Source: Hordeum vulgare subsp. vulgare
Taxonomy: Eukaryota > Streptophyta > Magnoliopsida > Poales > Poaceae
DNA length: 64,000 nucleotides
Reading direction: 5' to 3'
NCBI RefSeq assembly: GCF_904849725.1
Contig: NC_058522.1
Location: 200,057,486-200,121,485 of the forward strand
Below the pieces are notes generated by a model. The model was not told the origin of the DNA. It did no database searches and saw only the letters and a list, made by a program, of their open reading frames with translations. A program made the position numbers and the translations under genes. This document shows positions 54,826-64,000 of the stretch, piece after piece (the stretch's first letter is position 1; each line of letters begins with the position of its first letter).

Positions 54826-55634
54826 TACTCGGTTTCTTCGTTTCCGAATGAGGGATCGATGTCAACCCCGAAAAGATCGGGACCATCGTCCGAATGGAGA
54901 GGCCGGTCAGAATACACGATGTTCAACGGCTCATAGGTTGCCTAGCGGCTTTGAGCAGGTTTATCAGTCGACTCGGCAAAAAAGCACTTCCTCTGTACCG
55001 ACTCATGAAGAAATCAGATACTTTTGAGTGGACAGATGAAGCCCAAGTTGCATTCGACGACCTCAAAGTCCTACTTTCCACCCAGCCGGTTCTTACTGCT
55101 CCGCTCAGTAAAGAGCCCCTTCTTCTGTATATCGCGGCTACAAACCAAGTCGTCAGCACTGTTCTTACAGTCGAACGAGAAGAAGAAGGCAAAGCATACA
55201 AAGTTCAGCGGCCAGTGTATTACGTCTCCGAAGTCCTGACTCCTTCCAAGAAGAGGTATCCCCACTATCAAAAACTTCTCTACGGGATTTACATGACTGC
55301 GAAGAAGGTGGCTCATTATTTCCAAGACCACTCGGTGTCTGTCGTTTCTGATGCTCCGTTGTCGGAAATCCTCCACAATCGGGACGCATCGGGCCGAGTG
55401 GCGAAGTGGGCAATGGAGATGTTGTACTGCGATATCAAGTTCGAGGCCAAGAAAGCTATTAAGTCTCAAGCTGTGGCTGGCTTCATAGCAGAATGGGTAG
55501 AACAACAGCAACCGACTCACATCTACTCGGCTCAGTGGACAATGTTCTTCGATGGGTCCAAGATGTTGAATGGCTCCGGCGCTGGCGTTGTGATCGTATC
55601 GCCAAAGGGCGACAAAGTCAAGTATGTGTTGTAG
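54826..55634 (+). pseudogene. E4 RT C-terminal part, RNase H and start of archaeal-type RNase H
   Basis: The frame 54894-55634 carries the RT thumb and connection (RMERPVRIHDVQRLIGCLAA, LYRLMKKSDTFEWTDEAQ), the usual gypsy RNase H region (PVYYVSEVLTPSKKRYPHYQ, VVSDAPLSEIL) and then the start of a second RNase H (MFFDGSKMLNGSGAGVVIVS). It ends in a TAG at 55632-55634, probably from CAG. Two RNase H domains in series are a mark of the Tat group. Confidence 0.9.
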
Positions 55635-57317
55635 ATACACTTTGATTCCTCCAACAATGAGGCAGAGTATGAAGCTCTCCTTTATGGACTGTGCATGGCC
55701 ATCGCACTCGGCGTCCGTCGCCTGATGGTCTATGGCGATTCGGATTTGGTGGTTAATCAAGTGATGAAAGAGTGGGATGTCACGAACCCCACCATGACCA
55801 CATACTGCAACGCAGTGAGGAAGCTCGAGAAGAAGTTTGAAGGTCTAGAACTCCACCATGTTCCGCGACTGAAGAACCAAGCAGCTGATGAGTTGGCAAA
55901 ACTTGGATCCACTCGGAGACCAGTCCTGAGTGACGTCTGCCTCGAGCACCTCCACCTTCCCTCAGTTAAAGAAGATCATTTCACAGAGGAACAAGTACAA
56001 CCAAAGAGCTCGACAGATCCGACTGAAGTCGACGTACCTGCTGTGGTTGATCTGATCATGGAGATTCTTGCTGTCATCCCCGATTGGACTGTCCCGATCA
56101 TTGCATATATCCCGAGGCAGGAATTACCAGAAGACGAAGTCCAGGCCAGGCAGATAGTCCGCTGGTCGAAGTCGTTCACTTTCATTGATGGCCAGTTGTA
56201 CAAGGAAAGCGTTCCAGGCGTTCTTCAACGATGCATCTCCCCAGAGGAGGGACAGTTGATCCTGGAAGAAATTCACTCGGGAACCTGCGGTCATCACGCC
56301 TCTTCAAGAGCAATCATCGCCAAAGCATTCAGAGCTGGCTTCTTCTGGCTGCAGGCGAACGAAATGGCTAAAGATATGGTCGACCGATGTGAAGGCTGTC
56401 AGTTCTACTCCAACAAGTCCCACAAGCCAACATCTGCGTTGAAGACAATTCCTCTTGTTTGGCCATTTGCAGTATGGGGATTAGATATAGTCGGTCCATT
56501 CAGGACAGGCCAAGGGGGATACACACATCTGTTGGTGGCAGTCGACAAGTTCACAAAGTGGATCAAAGCCAAGACCATCAAGAAGCTCGACGCTCTAATG
56601 ACTATCAAGTTTGTCAGGGACATCATCTCCAGATTCGGGGTACCTCACAGCATAATCACTGACAACGGAACAAACTTTGACTCGGACAGATTCAAAGGTT
56701 TCTGTACCGGCCAAGGTATCCGAGTGGATTTTGCATCTGTGGTGCATCCCCAAACAAACGGGCAAGCAGAGCGGGCGAATGGACTTATTCTGCAAGGTTT
56801 GAAGCCTCGACTCCTACGAGAGGTGGGACATGCTGCTGGTGCATGGGTCACCGAGCTACCTTCGGTGCTCTGGGGTCTCCGCACAACCCCAAATAGATCT
56901 ACAGGGCGATCCCCGTTCTTCCTCGTTTACAGAGCAGAGGCAGTCCTTCCGAGTGACTTGCGTCACAATGCTCCACGAGTTGAACTCTTCTCCGAAGCTG
57001 AAGCGGAACCAGCAAGGCAAGACAGAGTGGATCTTCTAGAGGAGGAGCGCGAGATGGCATTGACTCGCTCAACAATTTATCAACAAGATCTGCGGCGCTT
57101 CCACGCGCGACACGTCAGGAGTCGTACATTCCAAGCTGGCGACCTGGTGCTCCGAGTGGATCAGCAGAGACCTCATAAGTTGGCTCCCGCCTGGGAAGGA
57201 CCCTTCATCATCTCCAAGGTGCTGAACAACGGTGCATACCGACTCTACAACATCAATAGGGAAACAGATGAGCCGCGAGCATGGAACGGAGATCTCCTGA
57301 AGCGCTTCTACACGTGA
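55635..57317 (+). pseudogene. E4 archaeal-type RNase H (end) and integrase
   Basis: The same frame continues after the TAG. SSNNEAEYEALLYGL, VYGDSDLVVNQV and LKNQAADELAKLG are the rest of the archaeal-type RNase H. Integrase follows: zinc region HSGTCGHHASSRAI...CEGCQFY, core WGLDIVGPFR, SIITDNGTNFDSDRF and HPQTNGQAERANG (all three DDE acidic residues present), then the C-terminal region FQAGDLVLRVDQQRPHKLAP and AYRLYNINRETDEPRAWNGD. The frame from 55695 to the stop at 57317 is open for 540 codons. No chromodomain is present, as expected for Tat. The upstream TAG codons and frameshifts prevent a full polyprotein. Confidence 0.92.
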
Positions 57318-57426
57318 CCGTCGACTGAAGCTATGTAAAGAACAAGTATTGGTGAAATAATACAAAGCAGATTGAGTTTTTGCAGATTCAAAATTCTTCC
57401 GGGGTCGCAGACTCCGGTCTCAAAAA

Positions 57427-58145
57427 AAAAACTTAGTTGCGATCAAGGATCGCCAAAGTACTGACTTTCTCCGAGTGTGCACTAAACGTCGCACTCGGGG
57501 ACTTAGCTGCGATCAAGAATCGCCAAAGTACTGACTTTCTCCGAGTGTGCACTAAACGTCACACTCGGGGACTTAGCTGCGATCAAGAATCGTCTAAGTT
57601 CTGACTTTCTCCGAGTGTGCACTAAACGTCGCACTCGGGGAGTTAGCTGCGATCAAGAATCGCCTAAGTACTGACTTTCTCCGAGTGTGCACTAAACGTC
57701 GCACTCGGGGACTTAGCTGCGATCAAGAATCATCTAAGTAATAACTTTCTCCGAGTATGCACTAAACGTCGCACTCGGGGACTTAGCTGCGATCAAGAAT
57801 CGCCTAAGTTCTGACTTTCTCCGATTGTGCACTAAACGTCGCACTCGGGGACTTAGCTGCGATCAAGAATCGCCTAAGTACTGACTTTCTCCGAGTGTGC
57901 ACTAAATGTCGCACTCGGGAACTTAGTTGCGATCAAGAATCGCCTAACTAATAACTTTCTCCGAGTGTGCACTAAACGTCGCACTCGGGGACTTAGCTGC
58001 GATCAAGAGTCGCCTAAGTACAAATTTTATTCGACTGTGCACTAAACGTCGCACTCGGGGACTTAGCTGCGATCAAGACTCGCCTAAGTACAAATTTTCT
58101 CCGAGTGTGCACTAACCATCACACTCGAAGACTTAACTGCGATCA
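57427..58145 (+). repeat. E4 70-bp tandem array (about 10 copies)
   Basis: The phrase ACTTAGCTGCGATCAAGAAT recurs at 57501, 57571, 57641, 57711, 57781, 57851, 57921, 57991, 58061 and 58131, exactly 70 bases apart, with an earlier copy at 57431. Each unit contains CCGAGTG and, 14 bases later, CACTCGG, which can pair as a 7-bp stem. Copies differ by a few substitutions. The array follows integrase directly and contains no credible gene. Confidence 0.95.
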
Positions 58146-58760
58146 AGAATCGCTTAAATGAGAAAGCTTCCTTCGACTGTATCCTACAGATATACTCGGG
58201 GACTTAGCAGACCCTCATTGAGGCTCATGTGGATGTCAAGACCACTCACAATTACATGATTAGAAGACCCTCATTGAGCCTCATGTGGATGTCAAGACCA
58301 CTGACAATTACATGAGTAACAACCCGCTCCGAGTACGACCTTACAGTCGCACTCGAGGACTTAGCTGCGATCACGAATCGCCTAAGTACTACAATGCCTT
58401 CGACTGTATCCTACAGATACACTCGGGGACTCAAAAGGCCCTTAGTGAGACTCATGTCGATGTCAGGACCACTGACAATTACATCAGTAGCAGAACCTCA
58501 TTGAGGCTTATGTAGATGTCAAGACCACTGACAATTACATGAGTAACAATCCGCTCCGAGTACGACCTGACAGTCGCACTCGAAGACTTAGCCGCGATCA
58601 CGAATCGCCTAAGTACTCTATTGCCTTCGAGTGTATCCTACAGATTCACTCGGGGACTCAGCAGACCCTCAGTGAGGCTCATGCAGATGTCAAGACAACT
58701 GACAATTACATGCTCCGCATGTTTTCCATTGGCTTCACCAAGAAACGCCAAACAAAAACT
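58146..58760 (+). repeat. E4 higher-order repeats, ~227-bp unit with 56-bp sub-repeats
   Basis: The block starting GAGTAACAA(C/T)CCGCTCCGAG occurs at 58314 and 58541, 227 bases apart. Each is preceded by two 56-bp-spaced copies of a block with GATGTCAAGACCACTGACAA (58235/58291 and 58462/58518). The phrases ACTTAGCTGCGATCA and CACTCGGGGACT of the 70-bp array reappear inside. The plus-strand frames that repeat [16 protein letters not shown] are products of the repeat and not a gene. Confidence 0.85.
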
Positions 58761-58952
58761 CGAGGAAAAATCGTATCAACAACTCTTTGGCAACAGAAGA
58801 GCAAAAGATTCGATTCAAATTCAAAGTTCACCTAAAGATAGTTGGCTCGGTGTCGATCAAGCTTACCCGCACCGAACCAAGAATGTGACGGCCAACAGCA
58901 GTGGCCAAAGTTTCTTACAACCAACACTCGGCATACCGAGGTACAGGTTTTC

Positions 58953-61900
58953 TTAAGCGTCGTCAGGACTGGCGCTAGGACTGGCCGGCTCTACGAATGT
59001 GTCCAGGTCGATCCCGTCGGCGATGCGGGTGGCGCTCTCAAGGAAGGTGTCCATGAAGTCTTCGAATCGCAGCTTCTTCGTGTTGGCGACCTGCAACGCC
59101 TTCAGCTTCTCTTCGCGCACCTCCTTGCAATGCACTCGGACCAGAGACAGAGCAACGTCTGCACCACAGCGAGCCGCAGACTTCTTCCATGACTGCACTC
59201 GGTTTGGGACCTCCTCCAGCCGAGTCATCAAGCCTTCCATCTCGTGCCGAGACTCGTCTTCAGGAAAAAGCTCCTTGTCGATCCGGCCGACGACTTCTCT
59301 CAGTCGACCGATGAAAGGCCCAACTTTGCCCAGGCGAATGTGCGCTCGGAGCAGATCTCGATTGGCGTCCTCGCCGAGTGGAATTTTCTCAAGAATCGAC
59401 CACTCAATGTCAGCTGCTTCAGCCTCAGCATCCATGCAAAAATCTGCAAAGACAGGACGAGCAAACAATAAGCGCCGAGTGAAATGCACATATCACAAGC
59501 ACTCGGAAAAACAGAACTTACCACCCAGAAGCGCTATCATCTTCCGGGCCCAGTCACTGACATATTTTTCTTGTGCTATACACCGCCTGTTCAGCACTTT
59601 CATTTGTCCCATCAGCTTGGCCCTTTGCGCCTTCATTCTCTCCACTTCAGCAGTCAATGCCTTGTTTGCCTCACGGGCCTGCTCCAAGGACTTTTCTCGT
59701 TCCGCCAGAACATCCTTCATACCAGCCATTGCAACCATTGCCGCATCCAGCTCACCAGCAAAATGAACCTTTTCAGCCCTAAGAGTCTCGTACGCTGTCC
59801 CCATCTCGCAAGTTTTCTGCCAGCCAGCGCCAAGAGACGGTCAGACAAATCCAACAATAAAAAAATCTAAGTTCTTCATACCCCTGCCGACGCAAGCAGT
59901 CGACAGCGGTCTCGGGGACTACACCCAATGGGTTCACTAAGAGTGATCCCACTGGCATGAAACTCAAACAGGTCCGCCCTATTGAGCTACATGACAACAC
60001 CTAAGCCTATGAGGCTACTAATACCCGACCTGAGTAAAATTACTCTCGGGGACTCATCCAGTAGGTGCACTCCGAGTGCCCCAACTGTTAGCATTCGAAC
60101 AAATTAATTTTTGATCTACTCAAGTCAACAAAAAGTGTGTATAAAGACAACTGCCGGTGCAAGCACTCGACAGAAGTCTCGGGGACTACACCCACTGGGT
60201 TCACTAAGAGTGAACCCATTGCAAAAATCATACGATATCCGAGCACACCCACTGGGTTACAAGAGAAAAGTAAATACTTACTAGCCCACTTACTCGGTTA
60301 TCGTCCCGCAGTTCCAAGCTTCGCTGGTACAGGGACGCGATGGAGTCGTACGCCTTCTTGGCCTCTCCCGCCATCAGCTCCGCGTGCACCATGGCCCCCT
60401 TGGCCACTCCCACCTGATCCTCCGGGAGGCGCTGGACGTTGTACTCGACAGTCGACGGGCCTGGCATCGTTGGAGGCTCCTTGGGCATCCCAAGGCCCGC
60501 TCCAGTCGATTCAGCAGCAACCAGCGCCGTTTCAGTCGACGCCATCGCCTCAGTCAGCGGCACGTCCGTGGCGAGAGCAGTAACTGGCGGAACAGCCTCA
60601 AGGACAGGCACCGCAGCTTGCTCAGACCTCCCCTGGTCACCCTCATCCACATAAATCGCCCCTGAGGGAAACCCGACCGAACGGCGTGAGATCACCGCGG
60701 GAACACTCGGAACCACGGGAACAGTTGACGGGGCGCTCGGAACCGTAGGAGCGGTTGGCGGGGCACTCGAGGATGCTGGAGTGGCCGAGGGAGCCGCAGG
60801 TTCATGTTGGTGTTTGGTTCGAAGCTCTGGCGGCGGGCGTGGTGAGTTCTGCTCTTCGTCTTCGTCCTCCTCTTCCCCAGACTCCTCCTCCGTCTCCCCA
60901 CTGTCGGAGACATACTCGACGCTCTCCACGCTGCCCTCCTGGCTGCCCTCCTCCTCCTCCTCTTTTGCATAAAATACAGTCGGCGACATCAGACGTCAGA
61001 CAGTGATTCAAGAAAGCGATAAATCTAAGACAGTTTTGTGCACTCGACAAGTTGTACTCACCTCGTTCGGAGGAGGGTTGTCCGCGCAGAAAGCCTTCAC
61101 TCGCCGGAACCCTCTGGGATTCTCGCAGGCGCCTGTGATCTGGAGCACCCACGACGCCACCGTCTCCCCGGTCACGTACTCGACGTTGGTCCGAGTGGAG
61201 TCTTCGGGCCCTGTGTAGTGCCACATGGCATGGTCTCGGGCCTGCAGTGGTTGGATGCGCCGGCCGAGGAAAACCTCCAGCAAATCTATGCCGGTGACTC
61301 CCTTTCGGACGAAATCTACAAGTGCGTCGACCAGAGGCTGGATATGGATCTTCTCCGCCTTCGTGAGCGTGAGCTGCTTAGGCGGAGCTAGTCGATCTAA
61401 GCTAAAAGGAGGCAACCCTGTCGTGGCATTCGGGCAAGCAACGTCCTGGCAATAGAACCATGTCGACTGCCAGTTCCTAACCGATTCACTCAGCTGAAGA
61501 GCGGGATAACTACTTTTGCTCTTCTTTTGGAAGCCTAAGCCTCCGCAGAGCTACAGAAGGTGAGTCTTATCATCCGACTGATTAAGTCGTTTGATAGTTT
61601 GGGATCTAGCAGAGAAGATATGTTTGAAAAGCCCCCAATGGGGAGGACAGCCGATGAAGCACTCGCACAAGACTACGAAAGCAGAGAGATGAGCTATGGC
61701 ATTCGGGGGAAAGTGGTGGATCTGCGCCCCGAAGTGGTTCATTATGCCTTTGAAGAAAGGATCTGGGGGAAGGGAGAAACCTCGATGCACGTGGCTGAGC
61801 AGCAAGACGCGCTCCCCCTCCCGGGGCGCCGGCTCGGTCTCACCCTCCGCCGGCAACCTCCACGACTTGTGCGCGATCATCCCGTGCTCCACCAGCTCCA

Positions 61901-62045
61901 GCAGGTCCTCCTCCGTCACCGTGGAGGGGAGGAAGTCCCCCTGGATCCACCCCGCGGGTAGCGTTCGCGGCCTCCGCCGAGCAGGAGCCGCCGCCTTCCC
62001 CCTCTTCTTCCGCGCCTCTAGCTTGCTAGTCTACCCCTTTGTCAT
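58953..62045 (-). pseudogene. E4 antisense gene, four exons, gypsy-type transposase-like domain plus coiled coil
   Basis: On the strand opposite to E4, four exons can be set with matching phases: 62045-61062, about 60959-60294, 59816-59522 and 59443-58953. Together they are 2436 bases, about 811 residues. Donors are GAG|GTGAGT, CGA|GTAAGT and GGTG|GTAAGT; acceptors for exons 3 and 4 are GGCAG| and TGCAG|, while that for exon 2 is poor. Exon 1 carries the PF04195-like domain (DPFFKGIMNHFGAQIHHF, LCECFIGCPPHWGLFKHIF, MWHYTGPEDSTRTNVEYV). Exon 2 is acidic then Pro/Ala-rich; exons 3 and 4 form a coiled coil (LAEREKSLEQAREANKAL). Two TAG codons in exon 1, at 62033-62031 and 61553-61551, break it. 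Function is unknown. Confidence 0.75.
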
Positions 62046-62555
62046 GGCGGAAGCTGCGGATTCGCGAGGGAGAAGGAGAAGGAAGAAGCTTGGGGTGCGC
62101 GGAGGATGGCGAGGGAAGCGGAGCAAAGGCAAGATATCCGGCGAGCGTAACGAAAAAACCCTCGCCGCTGAGGTTTAAGTAAGGTTCCGACTGGGTCACT
62201 GGCAAGTGGCCCCGAAATCTTATCACCCAACCGGCCGCGGCGATATCAGTGGAGAAGATGAAGGCGCGGGAATCGAGGCGTCAGGCACTACTCGTGCGCG
62301 ATGTCGTCATCCCCGCTGAGCGCGCGGTAACCAAAATTTGAGGATCCCAGAAAATCCGCCGCTGTCAGTTGACTGGTCACATCAGAAGATACCACGGAAG
62401 CACTCGGTTTACGACAGTTTGTTTCACAAATACTTCCACTCGGATCGTTGGTCAGAAAAGATAAAATGGATCGAGGCAAGCAACGCTAAAGTCACGTCCG
62501 TACCAGTCGGATCCAAACTTCAAGCATCGCTTCGTCGTTCCAACCCCAATCCATT
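62046..62555. other. E4 3' region upstream of the PPT (possible antisense promoter)
   Basis: These 510 bases separate the antisense start codon from the 3' LTR. If the antisense gene is transcribed, its promoter should lie here or in the 3' LTR. I see no clear minus-strand TATA box and no sense coding frame. Confidence 0.35.
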
Positions 62556-62565
62556 CGGGGACTAA
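62556..62565 (+). other. E4 polypurine tract
   Basis: CGGGGACTAA lies directly before the 3' LTR, the short G-rich tract expected at this site. Confidence 0.6.
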
Positions 62566-63122
62566 TGATGGGGTTATAGTCCTAGGGTAGGGTCATAGGC
62601 CTGCCCTGTAGGTCCTACCCAAGAACTACCCCTCATAAGGGACAAGGCCCTTAGTCAGTTCCGACTGAACTAAGGAGTTCCCGTCATCCAGTCGGTAACA
62701 GATCCTCGACCATCCAGTCGGAGACAAGCATTCGGAGTATATCAAACTAACCGACTGGATTCCACTCTGTGCATCGTAACCCCCCTGGAGGGAAACGGTC
62801 ATCCGTTTCCATGTGCCTTTATTAGCATTTAAGACATACGTTACCCGTAACGTAGGCATTTATTCGCCACTACTCCACCCCTGTGCACCGAACCGTTGTG
62901 GAGGGCAGCGCACTCTATATAATCCACTCTCGCCCACTGGTGCAGGGGTTAGCAATTCACTGTATTCCATATTCCACTCGACAACAAGCTCCCAGAGCAC
63001 TGAGACGTAGGGCTATTACCTCCACCGCAGAGGGGCCTGAACTCATACAACCTCGCTGTAGCTAAGGCTCTGCCCATCCTTTCATACCCTACACATCTAC
63101 TGTCAGACTTATACCCACGACA
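62566..63122 (+). mobile_element. E4 3' LTR
   Basis: The repeat is 557 bp and matches 50810-51366 at nearly all positions. A TATA-like CTCTATATAATCC is at about 62913-62925. It is followed by the target-site copy GTGCT. Confidence 0.95.
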
Positions 63123-63127
63123 GTGCT
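63123..63127. repeat. E4 target-site duplication, right copy
   Basis: GTGCT directly follows the E4 3' LTR and matches 50805-50809. Confidence 0.95.
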
Positions 63128-63998
63128 AAAACATGAGGTTTTACCAAGTTTGAGCTCCATCGGACAAGTTTAGCTTTGTAAACTTGAAAACTTCACCATT
63201 TGACCAGATATGTTCCTTCCAAAGAAGTGTGGGCAAACTAAGTCCCACAAATCTCTTTTTTGGTGTGGAACCCTCATTTGAGGTATTAGGCACTCCTGCA
63301 AAGTTTCAACATCATTGGACAAACTTCCCTATGTAGAGTTGTTCTAACTTGAATGTGGACAAAAGGGGTTTGCAGTTATTTGGGCTCCTTAAACACCTTG
63401 GATCAAGGTGAAACTTTATGTGGACACCAACTATGGCTTAGGGATACCACTGGAATTTTCTAGCAATTTATTACAAAAGCTCAAAACAGACAGAAATAGT
63501 TTTCAGGGTTTTACTCAAATAATAATAATACAAATAGGGATTAAAAATCTTATGTATGGAAAATATATGTCCTTCTGATCATCTCCAAATTTAATCAGAT
63601 TTTTCTAAGGCTGAAAAGTATTTTTCCATATAGGAATACCATTTCTCGCCTCAAAAATGGACATGCAAATAAATTAGGAAAATAATGCATAAAATAATTA
63701 TTTTGTGGTTTTGGAGTACCAAAATAGTACTAGAATCAAATCACCAACTTTGGGTAAGAACACTCCTTGCCATCAAGGGCATGTAGTGCAACTCAAATCA
63801 GGGTTTTACTTTAACCAGAAATAAGAAAAGGGTTTTGAAAATAATTTGATCTTGAGAAATGTGGTTTTTCATCGCATGATCAAGCATACAAGCATACAAT
63901 GACAATCATGGCACTCACAACATTAGTTTTGAAAAAAATTTAATAAACTCAAATTTTTGCATTACACAAAAAGATGGAACTGAAAACAGGGTGGGACA
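63128..63998 (-). mobile_element. E3 5' LTR, distal part
   Basis: This part continues the E3 LTR after E4 and matches the left LTR from about 27062 to 27960, with a deletion near 63470. It ends GGGACA at 63998. The next two bases, CC, agree with the first two of CCATA, which precedes the left LTR. Confidence 0.88.
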
Positions 63999-64000
63999 CC

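Larger units (their letters stand above)
50810..63122 (+). mobile_element. E4: complete Tat-type Ty3/gypsy element with antisense gene
   Basis: Two 557-bp LTRs starting TGATGGGG and ending CGACA bound the 12.3-kb element, with GTGCT duplicated on both sides. It inserted into the 5' LTR of E3. In order it has PBS, gag, protease, RT, RNase H, a second archaeal-type RNase H, integrase, a 70-bp tandem array, further repeats, an antisense gene on the minus strand, and the PPT. Archaeal-type RNase H plus a long 3' region with tandem repeats and antisense ORFs is characteristic of the Tat lineage. All stops I located in its sense ORFs are TAG, and two frameshifts are present, so it is intact in structure but not coding-competent. 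Confidence 0.95.
23794..63998 (-). mobile_element. E3: Tekay/Del-type chromovirus (Ty3/gypsy) hosting the Sirevirus cluster and E4
   Basis: LTRs of 4167 bp (23794-27960) and about 4140 bp (47541-50809 plus 63128-63998) begin TGTGGGGACCCCGAC and end GACA. The PBS abuts the right LTR, so the element is on the minus strand. In sense order it has a pre-gag ORF, gag with zinc knuckle, protease, RT, RNase H, integrase and a chromodomain remnant. The left flank ends CCATA and the right flank begins CC at the window edge, which fits a 5-bp target-site duplication but only two bases can be compared. It interrupts E1. It carries the copia cluster in pol and E4 in its 5' LTR. A 1-kb piece of pol is present twice, so it is a recombinant. 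Confidence 0.85.

Noticed and set aside
57427..58145. CRISPR-like regular array
   Set aside because: The whole 70-bp unit repeats without unique spacers, and it lies inside a plant retrotransposon, so it is a plain tandem repeat.
58285..58835. Plus-strand ORFs with the repeated peptide [16 protein letters not shown]
   Set aside because: The peptide repetition simply mirrors the 227-bp DNA repeat; the frames are short and lie in the 3' non-coding region.

Overview
The window reads as intergenic heterochromatin of a large grass genome, most likely Triticeae (wheat, barley or Aegilops type). Essentially all of it is nested LTR retrotransposons. I found no host gene, rRNA, tRNA gene or CRISPR. 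The organism call rests on the density and nesting of the elements and on LTR types I associate with Triticeae; it is an inference, not a database match.

Layout from left to right. (1) 1-280 is a decayed Ty1/copia integrase fragment. (2) About 281-1678 is the end of a minus-strand gypsy element (E0: start of internal region, PBS, LTR). It interrupts the 5' LTR of (3), element E1, a plus-strand Tat-type gypsy relic at 1679-23793. E1 has a tandemly duplicated gag, a protease, no reverse transcriptase or integrase, and an antisense gene at its 3' end. E1 is itself interrupted by (4) a minus-strand Athila/Sabrina-like element (2863-9660) and (5) E2, a minus-strand, pol-less gypsy element (10667-18358, target-site duplication CAAGC) that also carries an antisense gene. 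(6) The 3' part of E1 is cut at 23793 by E3, a minus-strand chromovirus of Tekay/Del type (23794-63998) with LTRs of about 4.17 kb and a tRNA-iMet PBS. (7) Within the pol gene of E3 lies a plus-strand Sirevirus-type copia cluster (30394-43240): LTR, gag, pol, envelope-position ORF, LTR, then a second truncated gag. It is joined illegitimately to a second copy of part of E3 pol. (8) Within the 5' LTR of E3 lies E4, a complete plus-strand Tat-type gypsy element (50810-63122). E4 has identical-length 557-bp LTRs, target-site duplication GTGCT, gag, PR, RT, RNase H, an archaeal-type RNase H, integrase, a 70-bp hairpin tandem array and a four-exon antisense gene.

Functionally each block is a retrotransposon. 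LTRs supply the promoter (TATA boxes are visible) and the 3' end, the PBS primes minus-strand DNA, the PPT primes plus-strand DNA, Gag forms the particle, and PR/RT/RH/IN copy and insert the element. No copy looks autonomous now: E4 and the Sirevirus keep catalytic residues but have stops and frameshifts, E3 has lost acidic residues in all three pol active sites, and E1 and E2 lack RT and integrase.

The most unusual material is the antisense gene shared by three Tat-type elements, with consistent splice phases in E4; the Sirevirus envelope-position ORF, preceded by its own TATA box and LTR-like palindromes; and two recombination scars (the 2.06-kb gag duplication in E1 and the chimeric Sirevirus/E3 junction). 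Family names are by recognition only; boundaries given as 'about' are uncertain by tens of bases.
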